Counted from the first letter of the stretch, positions 18,697-27,559 are shown. The stretch is 64,000 bases of DNA from Corynebacterium sp. BD556 (GCF_038452275.1 NZ_CP141643.1:992001-1056000); one strand, 5' to 3'. The notes: generated by a model from the sequence alone, not told the origin. Made by a program: numbers and translations.

Positions 18697-19802
18697 TCGT
18701 GTGATTCTAGCCCCACCTCGATCGTGTCCCCTTCCCAGCTCCCACGCACGCGGGCAGCTTGAGCGACGGTCATGGTGGCCTCCTCCAGACTCAAAGTGGT
18801 CTGCCCCCTCACCACGATACGACCAGCATCCAAGCTAATCTCAGGGTGACGGTAATGACTGCGGCGCAGCTCACGGCGGATGTGTTTGAGGGAAATGGGG
18901 CCATAATCCCCCTGAATTGTCGTTTGCACCTCACGGCCGTAGAGCGTGAAGTAGTCATCTTCGTCTAGCTCCGCGTCCTCCAACAGCTCGGGGCGCACTT
19001 CCCGAGTGCGCAGCAGCGACTGGTCCCGGCGCCACCGTCGGCTTTTGTCATGATCACCCGACAACAACACTGCGGGGACGTCGAGGCCGCGCCAGCTACG
19101 CGGCTTGGTGTACGAGGGTCCCTCGAGAAGCCCAGCGGAAAAGCTGTCTTCTTCGTGGCTTTCGGTGTTGCCCAGCACCCCGGGAATGAGGCGGGTTACG
19201 GCCTCGGTGATGACGAGGGTGGCCACCTCCCCACCGATGAGCACATAGTCGCCGATGGAGACTTCGCGCACCCGGTAACGCTTCGCAGCATCTACGAAAA
19301 CCCTCTGGTCAATGCCCTCGTAGCGCCCGCAGGCAAAAACAATATGGCGCTCGCGCGACCAGGCCTGCGCGTCTTTTTGCGTGAAGGGTTTGCCCGCAGG
19401 TGTCGGCACAAGAAGAAGCGGTTTATCAGCTTCGTTTTCCAAAGCGCCATAGCCATCCTCATTTGTTTCGTAGGGCCTGGGGGCAATCTTTGCGACTTCG
19501 TCATGGCGGAGTTTGTCATTGCGGTGCGCGGCGGCGGTATTTAGTTGTGTTCCAGCGCGCCCGGCGGCGACGGCGTCGAGTGCCGGTCCCCACACCTGCG
19601 GCATCATCACCATGCCCGGGCCTCCTCCGAGCGGCGGGGCGTCGACAGATTTGTGTTTTCCCACGGCCCAGTCGCGCAGGTTGTGCACGCCAACTGTGAC
19701 GATGCCCTGCTCGATCGCTTTGCCTAGCAGTGCGTGGCGCAGCGGCTCAAGGTAGTCGGGGAAGATGGTGATGATGTCGAGGCGCAGCTTCGGATCAGAC
19801 AT
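18693..19802 (-). CDS. trmD: tRNA (guanine37-N1)-methyltransferase TrmD with long C-terminal extension
   Basis: SAM-dependent SPOUT enzyme making m1G37 in tRNA and preventing frameshifting. The core is clear: DIITIFPDYLEPL, GGGPGMVMMPQVW, FACGRYEGIDQRV and VSIGDYVLIGGEVATL, followed by GVLGNTESHEEDSF and GLLEGPSYTKPRSWRGLDVP. The core ends near residue 280, whereas the protein has 369 residues. The last 90 or so (from DYFTLYGREVQTTIQG onward) form a predicted alpha/beta tail I cannot assign. The stop forms an ATGA junction with tex, so the extension is part of the gene and not a read-through artefact. Its start overlaps rimM by 8 bases. Confidence 0.94.
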   Translation of the reverse strand: MSDPKLRLDIITIFPDYLEPLRHALLGKAIEQGIVTVGVHNLRDWAVGKHKSVDAPPLGGGPGMVMMPQVWGPALDAVAAGRAGTQLNTAAAHRNDKLRHDEVAKIAPRPYETNEDGYGALENEADKPLLLVPTPAGKPFTQKDAQAWSRERHIVFACGRYEGIDQRVFVDAAKRYRVREVSIGDYVLIGGEVATLVITEAVTRLIPGVLGNTESHEEDSFSAGLLEGPSYTKPRSWRGLDVPAVLLSGDHDKSRRWRRDQSLLRTREVRPELLEDAELDEDDYFTLYGREVQTTIQGDYGPISLKHIRRELRRSHYRHPEISLDAGRIVVRGQTTLSLEEATMTVAQAARVRGSWEGDTIEVGLESHE

Positions 19803-20301
19803 CCAAAAGCCCCTCCGGCGGGGTGATGGTCATCAGGCCCTTGTCCAGGTCGATTTCCGGTACGAAGTCCATGACGAAGGGCACCAAGACCTCGCGGCCC
19901 TCGTAGTCAATTTCAAGGATTTTGCGGTTCGGGGTGTCCATCACTCCGGTGACTTCACCGACCTGGACGTTGTCGAGAATGACCTTCAAACCAATCAGCT
20001 CGTGGTCGTAGAACTCGTCGGAGTCCTCGTCGCGCTCGAGTGGTGCGGCGAAGAATTTCATGCCGCGTAAGGTTTCGGCTTCGGTGCGGTCTGGAACTTC
20101 CCGGAATTTCACCAGCAGTCGGCCTTTGTGGGGGCGCGAAGATTCCACGGTGAGCACTCTTTCTTTGCCGGCTTGTGTGCCGGTGATTTCCGCGCCATCA
20201 GCGAATCGGATCTCGGGGGAATCGGTCATGACTTCAACGACGGCTTCCCCGCGGATCCCGTGGGACTTTACCACCCGCCCTACTTGCACCTTCATGGTCA
20301 T
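19795..20301 (-). CDS. rimM: Ribosome maturation factor RimM
   Basis: Cytosolic factor that binds S19 and assists 16S rRNA processing in the 30S head. 168 residues from the ATG at 20301 (MTMKVQVGRVVKSHGIRGE), which has AGG about 8 bases upstream; codons upstream do not resemble the family. The RimM barrel is visible (ALL-type core LVKFREVPDRTEAETLRG) and the PRC-barrel end (EFYDHELIGLKVILDNVQVG). It lies between rpsP and trmD. Confidence 0.94.
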   Translation of the reverse strand: MTMKVQVGRVVKSHGIRGEAVVEVMTDSPEIRFADGAEITGTQAGKERVLTVESSRPHKGRLLVKFREVPDRTEAETLRGMKFFAAPLERDEDSDEFYDHELIGLKVILDNVQVGEVTGVMDTPNRKILEIDYEGREVLVPFVMDFVPEIDLDKGLMTITPPEGLLDV

Positions 20302-20442
20302 TGAGCTTACCTGCGGGCATTTTTGCACTGCTTGTCGACGCCTTACTGCCCGCCCCCGCACAGCCTGCGAGGTGGCGCCTCGTCGTGGCCTGGTGTTTTT
20401 CCTTTAGGTCGCAAATTTTTCCTCAAGCGGGGCGCGCAGCAA

Positions 20443-20477
20443 AAAACCCGCGCACTTGTTTTAAGTGCGCGGGTTTT
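20443..20477 (-). terminator. Rho-independent terminator after rpsP
   Basis: Perfect 15-bp stem (20443-20457 / 20463-20477) with a 5-base loop. On the minus strand it is followed by a run of six T's beginning within the arm. It separates rpsP from rimM-trmD-tex, so the latter need read-through or their own promoter. Confidence 0.9.
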
Positions 20478-20494
20478 AAAAAAGTGCGGAGGGT

Positions 20495-21022
20495 TTAGTT
20501 CTCCTCAGACTCCGCAGATTCAGCAGCTTCTTCGGCCTTGTCCTCTGCGGCAGCCTCATCTGCGGCGGCTGCAGCGGCATCTGCAGCGGCAGCGGCCTCT
20601 GCTTCAGCGGCAGCCTTAGCCTCTGCTTCTTCCTTAGCCTTCTTGCGCTTTTCGGTGATGGCCTCGGCGGTCGGGCCGTTGTTGGCCTCCTCGAGAGCCT
20701 GGTTGAACAGCTCAAGCTTGGACGGCTTTTCCGCGGCAACCTTCAGGGTGCCTTCTGCACCCTCAAGGCCCTTGTATTTCTGCCAGTCACCGGTGATTTT
20801 CAGCAGGGCGAGAACCGGCTCGGTCGGCTGGGCGCCAACGCCGAGCCAGTACTGGGCGCGCTCGGAATCAATCCTGATCAACGACGGCTCTTCCTTCGGG
20901 TGGTAGATGCCGATGTTTTCGATGACCTTGCCGTCGCGGCGGGCCTGCGCGTTTGCGATGACGACACGGTACTGAGCGTTGCGGATCTTGCCGAGACGCT
21001 GGAGCTTGATCTTGACAGCCAA
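20495..21022 (-). CDS. rpsP: 30S ribosomal protein S16 with Ala/Glu-rich tail
   Basis: 175 residues. The S16 core occupies the first 85 or so ([39 protein letters not shown], and [20 protein letters not shown]). The other half is an Ala, Glu and Lys low-complexity tail (residues about 125-175, including [20 protein letters not shown]). The start codon is TTG (21020-21022), with AAGGA about 7 bases upstream; it fits the family exactly. A terminator follows. Confidence 0.95.
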   Translation of the reverse strand: MAVKIKLQRLGKIRNAQYRVVIANAQARRDGKVIENIGIYHPKEEPSLIRIDSERAQYWLGVGAQPTEPVLALLKITGDWQKYKGLEGAEGTLKVAAEKPSKLELFNQALEEANNGPTAEAITEKRKKAKEEAEAKAAAEAEAAAAADAAAAAADEAAAEDKAEEAAESAESEEN

Positions 21023-21386
21023 AATTATGTCCTTACATAGTCACTGGGCAGTTCAGTCACCCGCCGCGGTTCGGCGGGCCGGTTCAACCCTTCTTCTTTA
21101 ACCTGCGTGTGACGGGCCGGCCGACCACGCCGGGAGGTGTTGCTCTTTACCCCCAGCGTTGACGCTTCCGACGCTGACGCAGGACCGCGCTTACTCTACC
21201 GGGGTGCACGCGCACGACCAAAACGGGCCATGTTGTTTGGCCTGCAGGTGCCACGCACGAGTAGGGTGCCATGAGCATGTGCGGCTCAAGATGGGTGGAG
21301 ATCCTGATAACCCTGCCGTGCCACGGAACTTTGGTGCGGCCTCTACCTAACCTGAGATAAACGCGAGCGAAACGAGGAGATTGTTC
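21023..21386. other. Divergent intergenic region upstream of rpsP and the acyltransferase
   Basis: 364 bases without a credible gene. It must hold the rpsP promoter (minus) and the acyltransferase promoter (plus). I see no confident consensus promoter; the closest on plus is an AT-rich stretch around 21344-21360. A short plus-strand reading frame at 21159-21350 has no ribosome-binding site or family resemblance. Confidence 0.4.
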
Positions 21387-23528
21387 ATGGGCGCTGCAGG
21401 GCTAAAGCAGCCGTCACCGTCGTACCGCGTGGACCTCGATGGTCTGCGCGGCATTGCTATCGCCCTTGTCGTCGTCTTCCACGTCTTCGTTGGTCGAGTC
21501 TCCGGCGGCGTTGATGTGTTTCTTCTTCTCTCCGGATACTTCTTCCTTGGTTCGCAGTTGCGCTACGCGCTTCGCCCAGAGCCGAGTTTGAATCCGTGGT
21601 GGCCGATATGGCGCACCATTCGCCGCTTAGTGCCGACTCTCGTTTTGGTTGTGGGCTCGGTGTACCTGCTGGTGCGCAACTTTGCCCCGCAGCTTATGAA
21701 TATCGAGCTGGCCAGACAGTTCACCGCCTCTGTCCTGTACTACCAAAACTGGGAATTGTCCGAACAGGAGGCGGATTACGCGGCGGCCAGCCACGACACC
21801 TCTGTCCTGCAGCACCTGTGGTCCATGAGTGTGCAAGGCCAGTTCTACCTGGCCGGGATTATTTTTGGGTTGTTGGTTGCGGTGGCCGTCGACAAGCTCA
21901 AGCTGCCAACATCCGCGGCGCGCAAGGCCATAGTGGTGATTTTGACAGCCTCGAGCATCGCTTCCTTTGCGTGGGCCTCGCGCTTCGGGCTGATTGGAAC
22001 ACCGGGCAGCTACTACTCCACTTTCTCTCGTGCGTGGGAGCTTTCCCTCGGGGCGCTTCTTGCAATGGCACCCGCCACTTTCGCAATTCCCCGTCGCTTC
22101 TCGACGACGGCGACGGGCGCGGGTTTAGCCATGATTGCGCTGACAGGTGTGGTGATCACGTCCTCGCTGGCCTTCCCGGGGCCGTTGACCCTTCTGCCGC
22201 TTACGGGCGCTTCCTTGATCGTTTTGTCCAACCCGGACAATCCGGTGTCGCGCTTTTTGTCCTCCGCCCCGATGACGTGGCTTGGCGACATTGCTTATTC
22301 GCTGTACCTGTGGCACTGGCCACTTTTGATCATCGCAACTGTCGTTGGCGGCTTTGATTCGCCGCCGCTGTGGTTGGGTGCCGTGGTTATCGTGGTGTCT
22401 GTCGCACTCGCCCACATCACCCACCTGCTTGTGGAGCGGCCGCTGCGGCAACATGCACGTCGACCGCAGCGAACGGATCAGCCCTACCAACGTGCCGTGC
22501 TCTCCCCCGGCACTGTGCCCGGCGCCGTCCGAGGAATAGGCGGCGCGTTGGCGGCTTGTTTAGCTGCGGCGACGCTGATGATTCAGCCGCTGTGGAATCA
22601 AAAGGCTCTAGAGGCGGCGGGCCCCCTTGATCCTCATACCCACCCTGGTGCCATGGCGCTTCGGGGGGCGAAGGTGCCCGACAAACCGCCGCTGCCGGAC
22701 CCTGCTCTCATCGCCGGCATTTACCCGCCCATCGGTGCTGATAATTGCATGATTGCTCGGGACGAACCGGCAGATTCCTTCCCCGGTGAGCACTGCATCT
22801 ACGGCGATCTCGACGCGGAGACTACCATCGTGCTAGTCGGCGGATCCCACATCGAGCCTTTTGTCATTCCCTTGGACTCTTTGGGCAAGGACCACCGCTT
22901 CAAGGTTGTGCCCTTCGTCCGTCAGGAATGTCCCTTGGTTACTCGCTACGATGACATTGTTTCGTCTGATTGCGCCGGGTGGTCCGCTTTGGTTGTGGAG
23001 CACCTGAATAAGTTGCAGCCCGATTTGGTCATTTCCACTTCGACGCGCCCGGCAGGTGGCGCCGGAGACGACGCGGAATACAGCGTTGACGAGGTGCCGG
23101 ATAGCTACGTCGAAGTGTGGCACAGCCTGCGCGATATGGGTATTGCCTTTTTGGGGCTGCGGGACAATCCGTGGATCACTTCGGCGGACGGTGACCGCAT
23201 GGACCCGAACTTGTGCATGGTCGGCGAGGGCAGTGAAGCGGAATGTTCTATGCCCGCCGACGATTTCTACAGCGCCGTCGACCCTTCCGCCGGGCTTCTC
23301 GACGGCACCGACAACCTGTGGGGTGCCGACACCGCGGGCTGGTACTGCCCCAAGGGGATGTGCCCGCCGATCATTGGCAACATTCCGGTCTACCGCGACC
23401 AAAACCACATTTCGAACGCCTACGCGGCCAGCCTAACCCCTCTCGTGTGGGAGATTTTGCGGCCGATTTTCGACGAACTTGATATTTTCTACGACGGCGA
23501 GGAAGAACCCGCCGAGACCGAAAATTAA
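21387..23528 (+). CDS. Acyltransferase-3 family membrane protein with C-terminal SGNH domain
   Basis: 713 residues from an ATG at 21387, with GAGGAG (21373-21378) about 8 bases upstream. The N-terminal AT3 domain has about ten helices and the family motif YRVDLDGLRGIAIALVVVFH (catalytic His). After a linker helix near residue 400, the exported part (about 430-713) is SGNH-like, with GGSH in VLVGGSHIEPF and the C-terminal DxxH in YRDQNHISN. Such proteins move acyl groups across the membrane to modify envelope sugars or lipids (OafA/YrhL-like). The acceptor is unknown; corynomycolate or arabinogalactan-related glycans are possible. It is monocistronic, convergent with ffh. Confidence 0.88.
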   Translation: MGAAGLKQPSPSYRVDLDGLRGIAIALVVVFHVFVGRVSGGVDVFLLLSGYFFLGSQLRYALRPEPSLNPWWPIWRTIRRLVPTLVLVVGSVYLLVRNFAPQLMNIELARQFTASVLYYQNWELSEQEADYAAASHDTSVLQHLWSMSVQGQFYLAGIIFGLLVAVAVDKLKLPTSAARKAIVVILTASSIASFAWASRFGLIGTPGSYYSTFSRAWELSLGALLAMAPATFAIPRRFSTTATGAGLAMIALTGVVITSSLAFPGPLTLLPLTGASLIVLSNPDNPVSRFLSSAPMTWLGDIAYSLYLWHWPLLIIATVVGGFDSPPLWLGAVVIVVSVALAHITHLLVERPLRQHARRPQRTDQPYQRAVLSPGTVPGAVRGIGGALAACLAAATLMIQPLWNQKALEAAGPLDPHTHPGAMALRGAKVPDKPPLPDPALIAGIYPPIGADNCMIARDEPADSFPGEHCIYGDLDAETTIVLVGGSHIEPFVIPLDSLGKDHRFKVVPFVRQECPLVTRYDDIVSSDCAGWSALVVEHLNKLQPDLVISTSTRPAGGAGDDAEYSVDEVPDSYVEVWHSLRDMGIAFLGLRDNPWITSADGDRMDPNLCMVGEGSEAECSMPADDFYSAVDPSAGLLDGTDNLWGADTAGWYCPKGMCPPIIGNIPVYRDQNHISNAYAASLTPLVWEILRPIFDELDIFYDGEEEPAETEN

Positions 23529-23538
23529 GTCCCGACTT

Positions 23539-25152
23539 CTATTTGCCTTTCTTGCCCATCCTTTTCATGGCTTCGTTGAAGTCGAGGTTGTTGAGGTCAA
23601 TGCCTTCCATCCCTGGGGGCAGCTTTTGCTGTAACTTCTTTAGCTCGTTGATGTCCGGCATACCAGCGCCCATTGACGGCATCCCGGGCATTGCCGGCAT
23701 GCCTCCGGCGCGGCGTGGCTTCGGCGGCTTGCGTTTGCCGTGCTTGTTCTTGCGACCTTTCGGCTTTTTCTTCGTCGCGGATCGTCCGCCGCCCGCGCCG
23801 GGGATGCCTGGCATGCCGAACTGGTTGGCCATCTGGCCCATCATCTTTTTTGCTTCAAAAAAGCGTTCCACAAGCTGGTTGACCTCGGAAACGCTCACGC
23901 CGGAGCCGTTGGCAATGCGTTTGCGACGCGAGGCGTTGAGGATTTTCGGGTCCTCGCGCTCGGCTGGGGTCATGCCGCGAATGATCGCCTGGATGCGGTC
24001 GAGCTGCTTTTCGTCGACCATGTCGGCCATTTCGTTCATGGCCTTGCCGCCCGGCATCATTTTCAGCAAATTGCCGATGGGGCCCATGCGGCGCACCATG
24101 AGCAGTTGGTTGAGGAAGTCCTCTAAAGTCAGCTCGCCCGAACCGAGACGCGAGGCGGCTTTTTCAGCTTCCTGCTCGTCGAAGAGGGTTTCCGCCTGTT
24201 CGATGAGGGACAGCAGGTCGCCCATGCCGAGGATGCGGCTGGACATGCGGTCCGGGTGGAAGATGTCGAAATCGTCTAGCTTTTCGCCGGTGGAGGCATA
24301 AAGGATGGGCTTGCCGGTGACTTCACGGATGGATAGGGCGGCGCCGCCGCGTGCATCGCCGTCGAGCTTGGTCAAAACGACACCGGTGAAGTCGACACCG
24401 TCAGCGAAAGCCTGGGCGGTGGTGACAGCGTCCTGGCCGATCATCGCGTCGATGACGAAGATGACTTCGTCGGGGTTGACCGCGTCGCGGATGTTGCGCG
24501 CCTGGGTCATCAGCGTCTCGTCGATGCCGAGGCGGCCTGCGGTGTCGATGATGACGACGTCGTTTTTGCTGTGCCGTGCGTATTCAACACCGCGGCGAGC
24601 AACGTCGACTGGATCGCCGGTTGACGTGCCCATCTCGTGGCCGTGGGAGTCGATGGATGTGCCTGGGTCGGGCGCGAAGGTGGGCACATCAGCGCGTTCG
24701 CCGACGATCTGGAGCTGTTGGACAGCTCCCGGGCGTTGCAGGTCGCAGGCTACCAGGATCGGGGTGTGGCCTTGCTTGACCAGGTGCTTGGCCAGCTTGC
24801 CGGCCAGCGTTGTCTTACCGGCGCCCTGCAGGCCAGCAAGCATGATGACCGTCGGTGGGTTTTTGGCCAGACGGAGGCGCCGTGTCTCGCCGCCGAGGAT
24901 GTTGGTCAACTCCTCGTCGACGATCTTAATTACTTGCTGCGCTGGGTTGAGCGCCGCCGAGACGTCGGCGCCGAGGGCACGCTCCTTCACGCGCTGGATG
25001 AATGTGCGCACCACCGGCAGTGACACGTCCGCTTCAAGCAGCGCGATGCGGATTTCGCGGGCCGTGGCGTTGATGTCTGCTTCGGTGAGTTTGCCCTTGC
25101 CGCGCAGGCCGCCGAGGGCTGTTTGTAGGCGGTCGGACAGAGACTCAAACAC
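23539..25152 (-). CDS. ffh: Signal recognition particle GTPase Ffh
   Basis: Protein subunit of SRP that binds signal sequences and 4.5S RNA and docks on FtsY. 537 residues from the GTG at 25152 (MFESLSDRLQTALG), which has GGGAG 8 bases upstream; a GTG three codons earlier abuts that site. N domain, then G domain with G1 GLQGAGKTTLAGKLA, DTAGRLGIDETLM and TKLDGDARGG. The M domain (about 325-537) has the GSGVSVSEVNQLVERF RNA-binding helix-turn and a Met-, Gly- and Lys-rich tail. It is downstream of glnK with a 100-base gap and convergent with the acyltransferase. Confidence 0.97.
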   Translation of the reverse strand: MFESLSDRLQTALGGLRGKGKLTEADINATAREIRIALLEADVSLPVVRTFIQRVKERALGADVSAALNPAQQVIKIVDEELTNILGGETRRLRLAKNPPTVIMLAGLQGAGKTTLAGKLAKHLVKQGHTPILVACDLQRPGAVQQLQIVGERADVPTFAPDPGTSIDSHGHEMGTSTGDPVDVARRGVEYARHSKNDVVIIDTAGRLGIDETLMTQARNIRDAVNPDEVIFVIDAMIGQDAVTTAQAFADGVDFTGVVLTKLDGDARGGAALSIREVTGKPILYASTGEKLDDFDIFHPDRMSSRILGMGDLLSLIEQAETLFDEQEAEKAASRLGSGELTLEDFLNQLLMVRRMGPIGNLLKMMPGGKAMNEMADMVDEKQLDRIQAIIRGMTPAEREDPKILNASRRKRIANGSGVSVSEVNQLVERFFEAKKMMGQMANQFGMPGIPGAGGGRSATKKKPKGRKNKHGKRKPPKPRRAGGMPAMPGMPSMGAGMPDINELKKLQQKLPPGMEGIDLNNLDFNEAMKRMGKKGK

Positions 25153-25252
25153 GGTGGGCACTCCCTTTGCTGCTTGTTCGGGGCTGAAACGAGCGTGAAA
25201 ACAACTCGCTACAGCCTAGCGCGTGCGCCACTTCGCGGGCACATCCGCCCGA

Positions 25253-25591
25253 TCAAATCGCGTCGTTGTCGATCTCTCCCGTGCGCACCCGGATGACCTT
25301 GGAGACGTCGCTGACCCACACTTTTCCGTCCCCCACCTCTCCCGTGTAGGCAGCTCTAACGATCGCCTCGAGCGCGTCATCGGCCTGTTCGTCGGTGACG
25401 AGCACTTCAATTTTCGCCTTGGAGACGAAGGCGGAGGAATACTTCGCCCCGCGGTAGTACTCGACGCTGGCGATTTGCCTGCCCGCTCCTTGCGCTTCGG
25501 TGACGGTGATGCCGTGTACGCCAACACCGTCGAGGGCTTCGCGGATGTCGCTGACGGTGAACGGTTTGACCACTGCAGTGATGATTTTCAT
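25253..25591 (-). CDS. glnK: Nitrogen regulatory protein PII (GlnK)
   Basis: 112-residue trimeric signal protein; corynebacterial GlnK releases AmtR from DNA when adenylylated at Tyr51 by GlnD. Visible: N-terminal MKIITAVVKPFTVSDIREAL, the T-loop with Tyr51 (EYYRGAKYSSAF), and the C-terminal GDGKVWVSDVSKVIRVRTGE. The T-loop entry is GAGRQIASVEYYRG, more divergent than the usual GRQKGHTEVYRG. Start overlaps the amt stop by 4 bases. In C. glutamicum glnD follows glnK; here ffh follows directly. Confidence 0.95.
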   Translation of the reverse strand: MKIITAVVKPFTVSDIREALDGVGVHGITVTEAQGAGRQIASVEYYRGAKYSSAFVSKAKIEVLVTDEQADDALEAIVRAAYTGEVGDGKVWVSDVSKVIRVRTGEIDNDAI

Positions 25592-27084
25592 TCTCCACTC
25601 CCTCCGTGCGTCGCGACGGCCGGGGCCGACGCATTTCTTGCGGAAACTTTACCTGCCGTTTCCTGGCGCGTGGTGTCTCGCTGTGAGTCCTCGCCGTGAG
25701 ATACGCGCGACTCGTTGAGTCCAAGTTCTGCGGCGGACTTGTTGCCCGCCGGGACCCCACCCGGACGCATTCCGGGTCCGCCGAAGTCGTAACCAGTCTC
25801 GCGGTGGACGGAGTAGTCGATGCCGTCGAATTCCTGCTCGCGGCTGACACGCCAGCCGATGGTGTACTTGATGGCCAAGGCGATAAGAAGGGTTAGGACG
25901 CCGGCGAAAACCATGGCGACGAGTGCGATGACGGTTTGCACGGCGAGGAGGCGCCACCCGTCTGCTCCACCTCCTGTGAAGATGCCGTTGCCTGTGGAAA
26001 AGAACGCCAGACCGATCGTGCCCCACAGACCGGCGACGAGGTGGACGCCAACGACGTCCAGGGAATCGTCGTAGTTGAATTTGTATTTCAGGCCGACGCC
26101 GTAGCAGCCCAGTACTCCGCCGATGAAGCCGAGCGCTAGCGAGGTCACCGGCGAGAGGGCCCCGGCGGCCGGGGTGATTGCCACGAGCCCGGCGACCACA
26201 CCCGAGGATGCGCCGAGGGAGGTGGCGTAGCCGTCACGAAGCTTCTCGACGGCGAGCCAGCCAAGCATCGCCGCAGCCGTGGCAGCCGTGGTGTTGACCC
26301 AGGCCAGGCCGGCTAGTCCGTCCGCGGCGAAGGCGGAGCCGCCGTTGAAGCCGAACCATCCGAACCACAAAAGTGCAGCGCCCAGCATCACCAACGGCAG
26401 GTTGTGGGGCCTGGAGTTGGAGTTCGGGAAGCCTTGCCGGCGCCCAATGACCAACGCGAGCACCAAAGCGGCCGTGCCTGCGGAAATGTGCACAACGGTG
26501 CCGCCAGCGAAGTCGATCGGTGCGATGAGTGCCTCACCGTTTTCCGTCCCGAACATCCACGCTGCAAGGGAGTGTTCGTCGTGGCTGAGAATACCGCCTC
26601 CCCACACCATGTGGGCGAGGGGGAAGTACACGAGGGTGGACCACACACCAGCGAATACAACCCAGGAGCCGATCTTGACGCGGCTGGCGATCGCGCCGGA
26701 GATAATGGCTGTGGAGATGGCCGCGAAAGTGAGTTGGAATCCGACATCGATGATGGCGGCGTATCCGCTTGCTCCGACGACGTAGTCTCCGTTGGAGTCC
26801 GTGATTGTGTTTCTCAACCCGAAGAACTCGAAGGGGTTGGCGACGATCCCTCCCAGGGATTGGGTGCCGTAGGACATCGACCAGCCCCATAGCACGTAGA
26901 CCACCGAGACGATTCCGAGTGTCGTAAACGACATCATCATCATGTTGAGCACGCTGCGACGCGAGGACATCCCGCCGTAGAACAGTGCGAGCGCCGGCGT
27001 CATTAACAAAACTAGGGACGCCGATATAAGCATCCAGCCCGCGTTTCCTGATGCCGCAAGTTGATCTGCAGTCACCGCCTTCAC
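25588..27084 (-). CDS. amtB: Ammonium transporter AmtB
   Basis: Membrane channel for ammonium, about eleven helices, 498 residues. Family features: MTPALALFYGGMSS, DFAGGTVVHISAGTAALVLA and the HLVAGLWGTIGL segment. A hydrophilic tail of about 60 residues after the last helix is rich in Ser, Ala and Glu. The GTG start (27084) has AGGAG just upstream; another GTG at 27075 is possible. It forms an operon with glnK through a 4-base overlap. Two AmtR-like boxes lie 19-62 bases upstream, so nitrogen-dependent repression by AmtR is likely. Confidence 0.95.
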   Translation of the reverse strand: MKAVTADQLAASGNAGWMLISASLVLLMTPALALFYGGMSSRRSVLNMMMMSFTTLGIVSVVYVLWGWSMSYGTQSLGGIVANPFEFFGLRNTITDSNGDYVVGASGYAAIIDVGFQLTFAAISTAIISGAIASRVKIGSWVVFAGVWSTLVYFPLAHMVWGGGILSHDEHSLAAWMFGTENGEALIAPIDFAGGTVVHISAGTAALVLALVIGRRQGFPNSNSRPHNLPLVMLGAALLWFGWFGFNGGSAFAADGLAGLAWVNTTAATAAAMLGWLAVEKLRDGYATSLGASSGVVAGLVAITPAAGALSPVTSLALGFIGGVLGCYGVGLKYKFNYDDSLDVVGVHLVAGLWGTIGLAFFSTGNGIFTGGGADGWRLLAVQTVIALVAMVFAGVLTLLIALAIKYTIGWRVSREQEFDGIDYSVHRETGYDFGGPGMRPGGVPAGNKSAAELGLNESRVSHGEDSQRDTTRQETAGKVSARNASAPAVATHGGSGE

Positions 27085-27102
27085 CTCTCTCCTGTTATCT
27101 AT

Positions 27103-27116
27103 CTATCGTTCGATTG
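27103..27116. promoter_or_regulatory. AmtR-like box 2 (one mismatch)
   Basis: CTATCGTTCGATTG matches the AmtR core CTAT-N6-ATAG with one mismatch in the second half-site. It lies 19 bases upstream of the amtB start and 30 bases (about three helical turns) from the perfect box. Confidence 0.5.
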
Positions 27117-27132
27117 AATTGGGGCCCCTCGA

Positions 27133-27146
27133 CTATAGAACGATAG
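27133..27146. promoter_or_regulatory. AmtR-like box 1 (exact CTAT-N6-ATAG)
   Basis: CTATAGAACGATAG is an exact match to the published AmtR core of C. glutamicum (CTAT-N6-ATAG). It is upstream of amtB, an AmtR target in C. glutamicum, and overlaps a TATAGT sequence on the minus strand that could be a -10. Confidence 0.7.
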
Positions 27147-27537
27147 TTATAACCAAGGGAACTACTGCGAAAAAATTGAGATACACATCACAACAAGAGC
27201 GCTAAAAAACCAACGTCTACCCGGCTGACCTTGCCCGACGACGCCAAGCAACAGCAACACTGCACACTGGGACGCACCTTCCCCCAGAAAAAGGAAACGC
27301 CTACCCTCATCCTTCGCCTTCACCCGCGAAGGCATATACGGCGCACAAAAAGGTGGCACTTAGTTGAAAAAGCGCACCAGCTCACCTTCCACCCCACATC
27401 CGCCACCCCCTTTGCACCCACATGACCCCCGTGCCATCGACCGCCCCACCGATTCACCGCACCGGCGCGACCAGACGGCTTTGCCTGTGGGCACCCACAC
27501 TACGTAGCACTGGCGACAAGCCGACCAACGCAATGAA
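27147..27537. other. Non-coding gap between ftsY and amtB control region
   Basis: About 390 bases with no recognisable gene. Short frames on both strands lack ribosome-binding sites and read like random C/A-rich sequence. It holds upstream amtB control sequences at its right side and the end of the ftsY transcript at the left in minus-strand terms. Confidence 0.5.
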
Positions 27538-27559
27538 GGCCCCGCTATGCAGCGAGGCC
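27538..27559 (-). terminator. Possible terminator after ftsY
   Basis: GGCCCCGCT (27538-27546), loop ATGC, AGCGAGGCC (27551-27559): a 9-bp stem with one mismatch, 16 bases beyond the ftsY stop. The T-run is weak. Confidence 0.45.

Noticed and set aside
21159..21350. 63-codon plus-strand frame upstream of the acyltransferase
   Set aside because: No ribosome-binding site, odd composition, no resemblance to known proteins.
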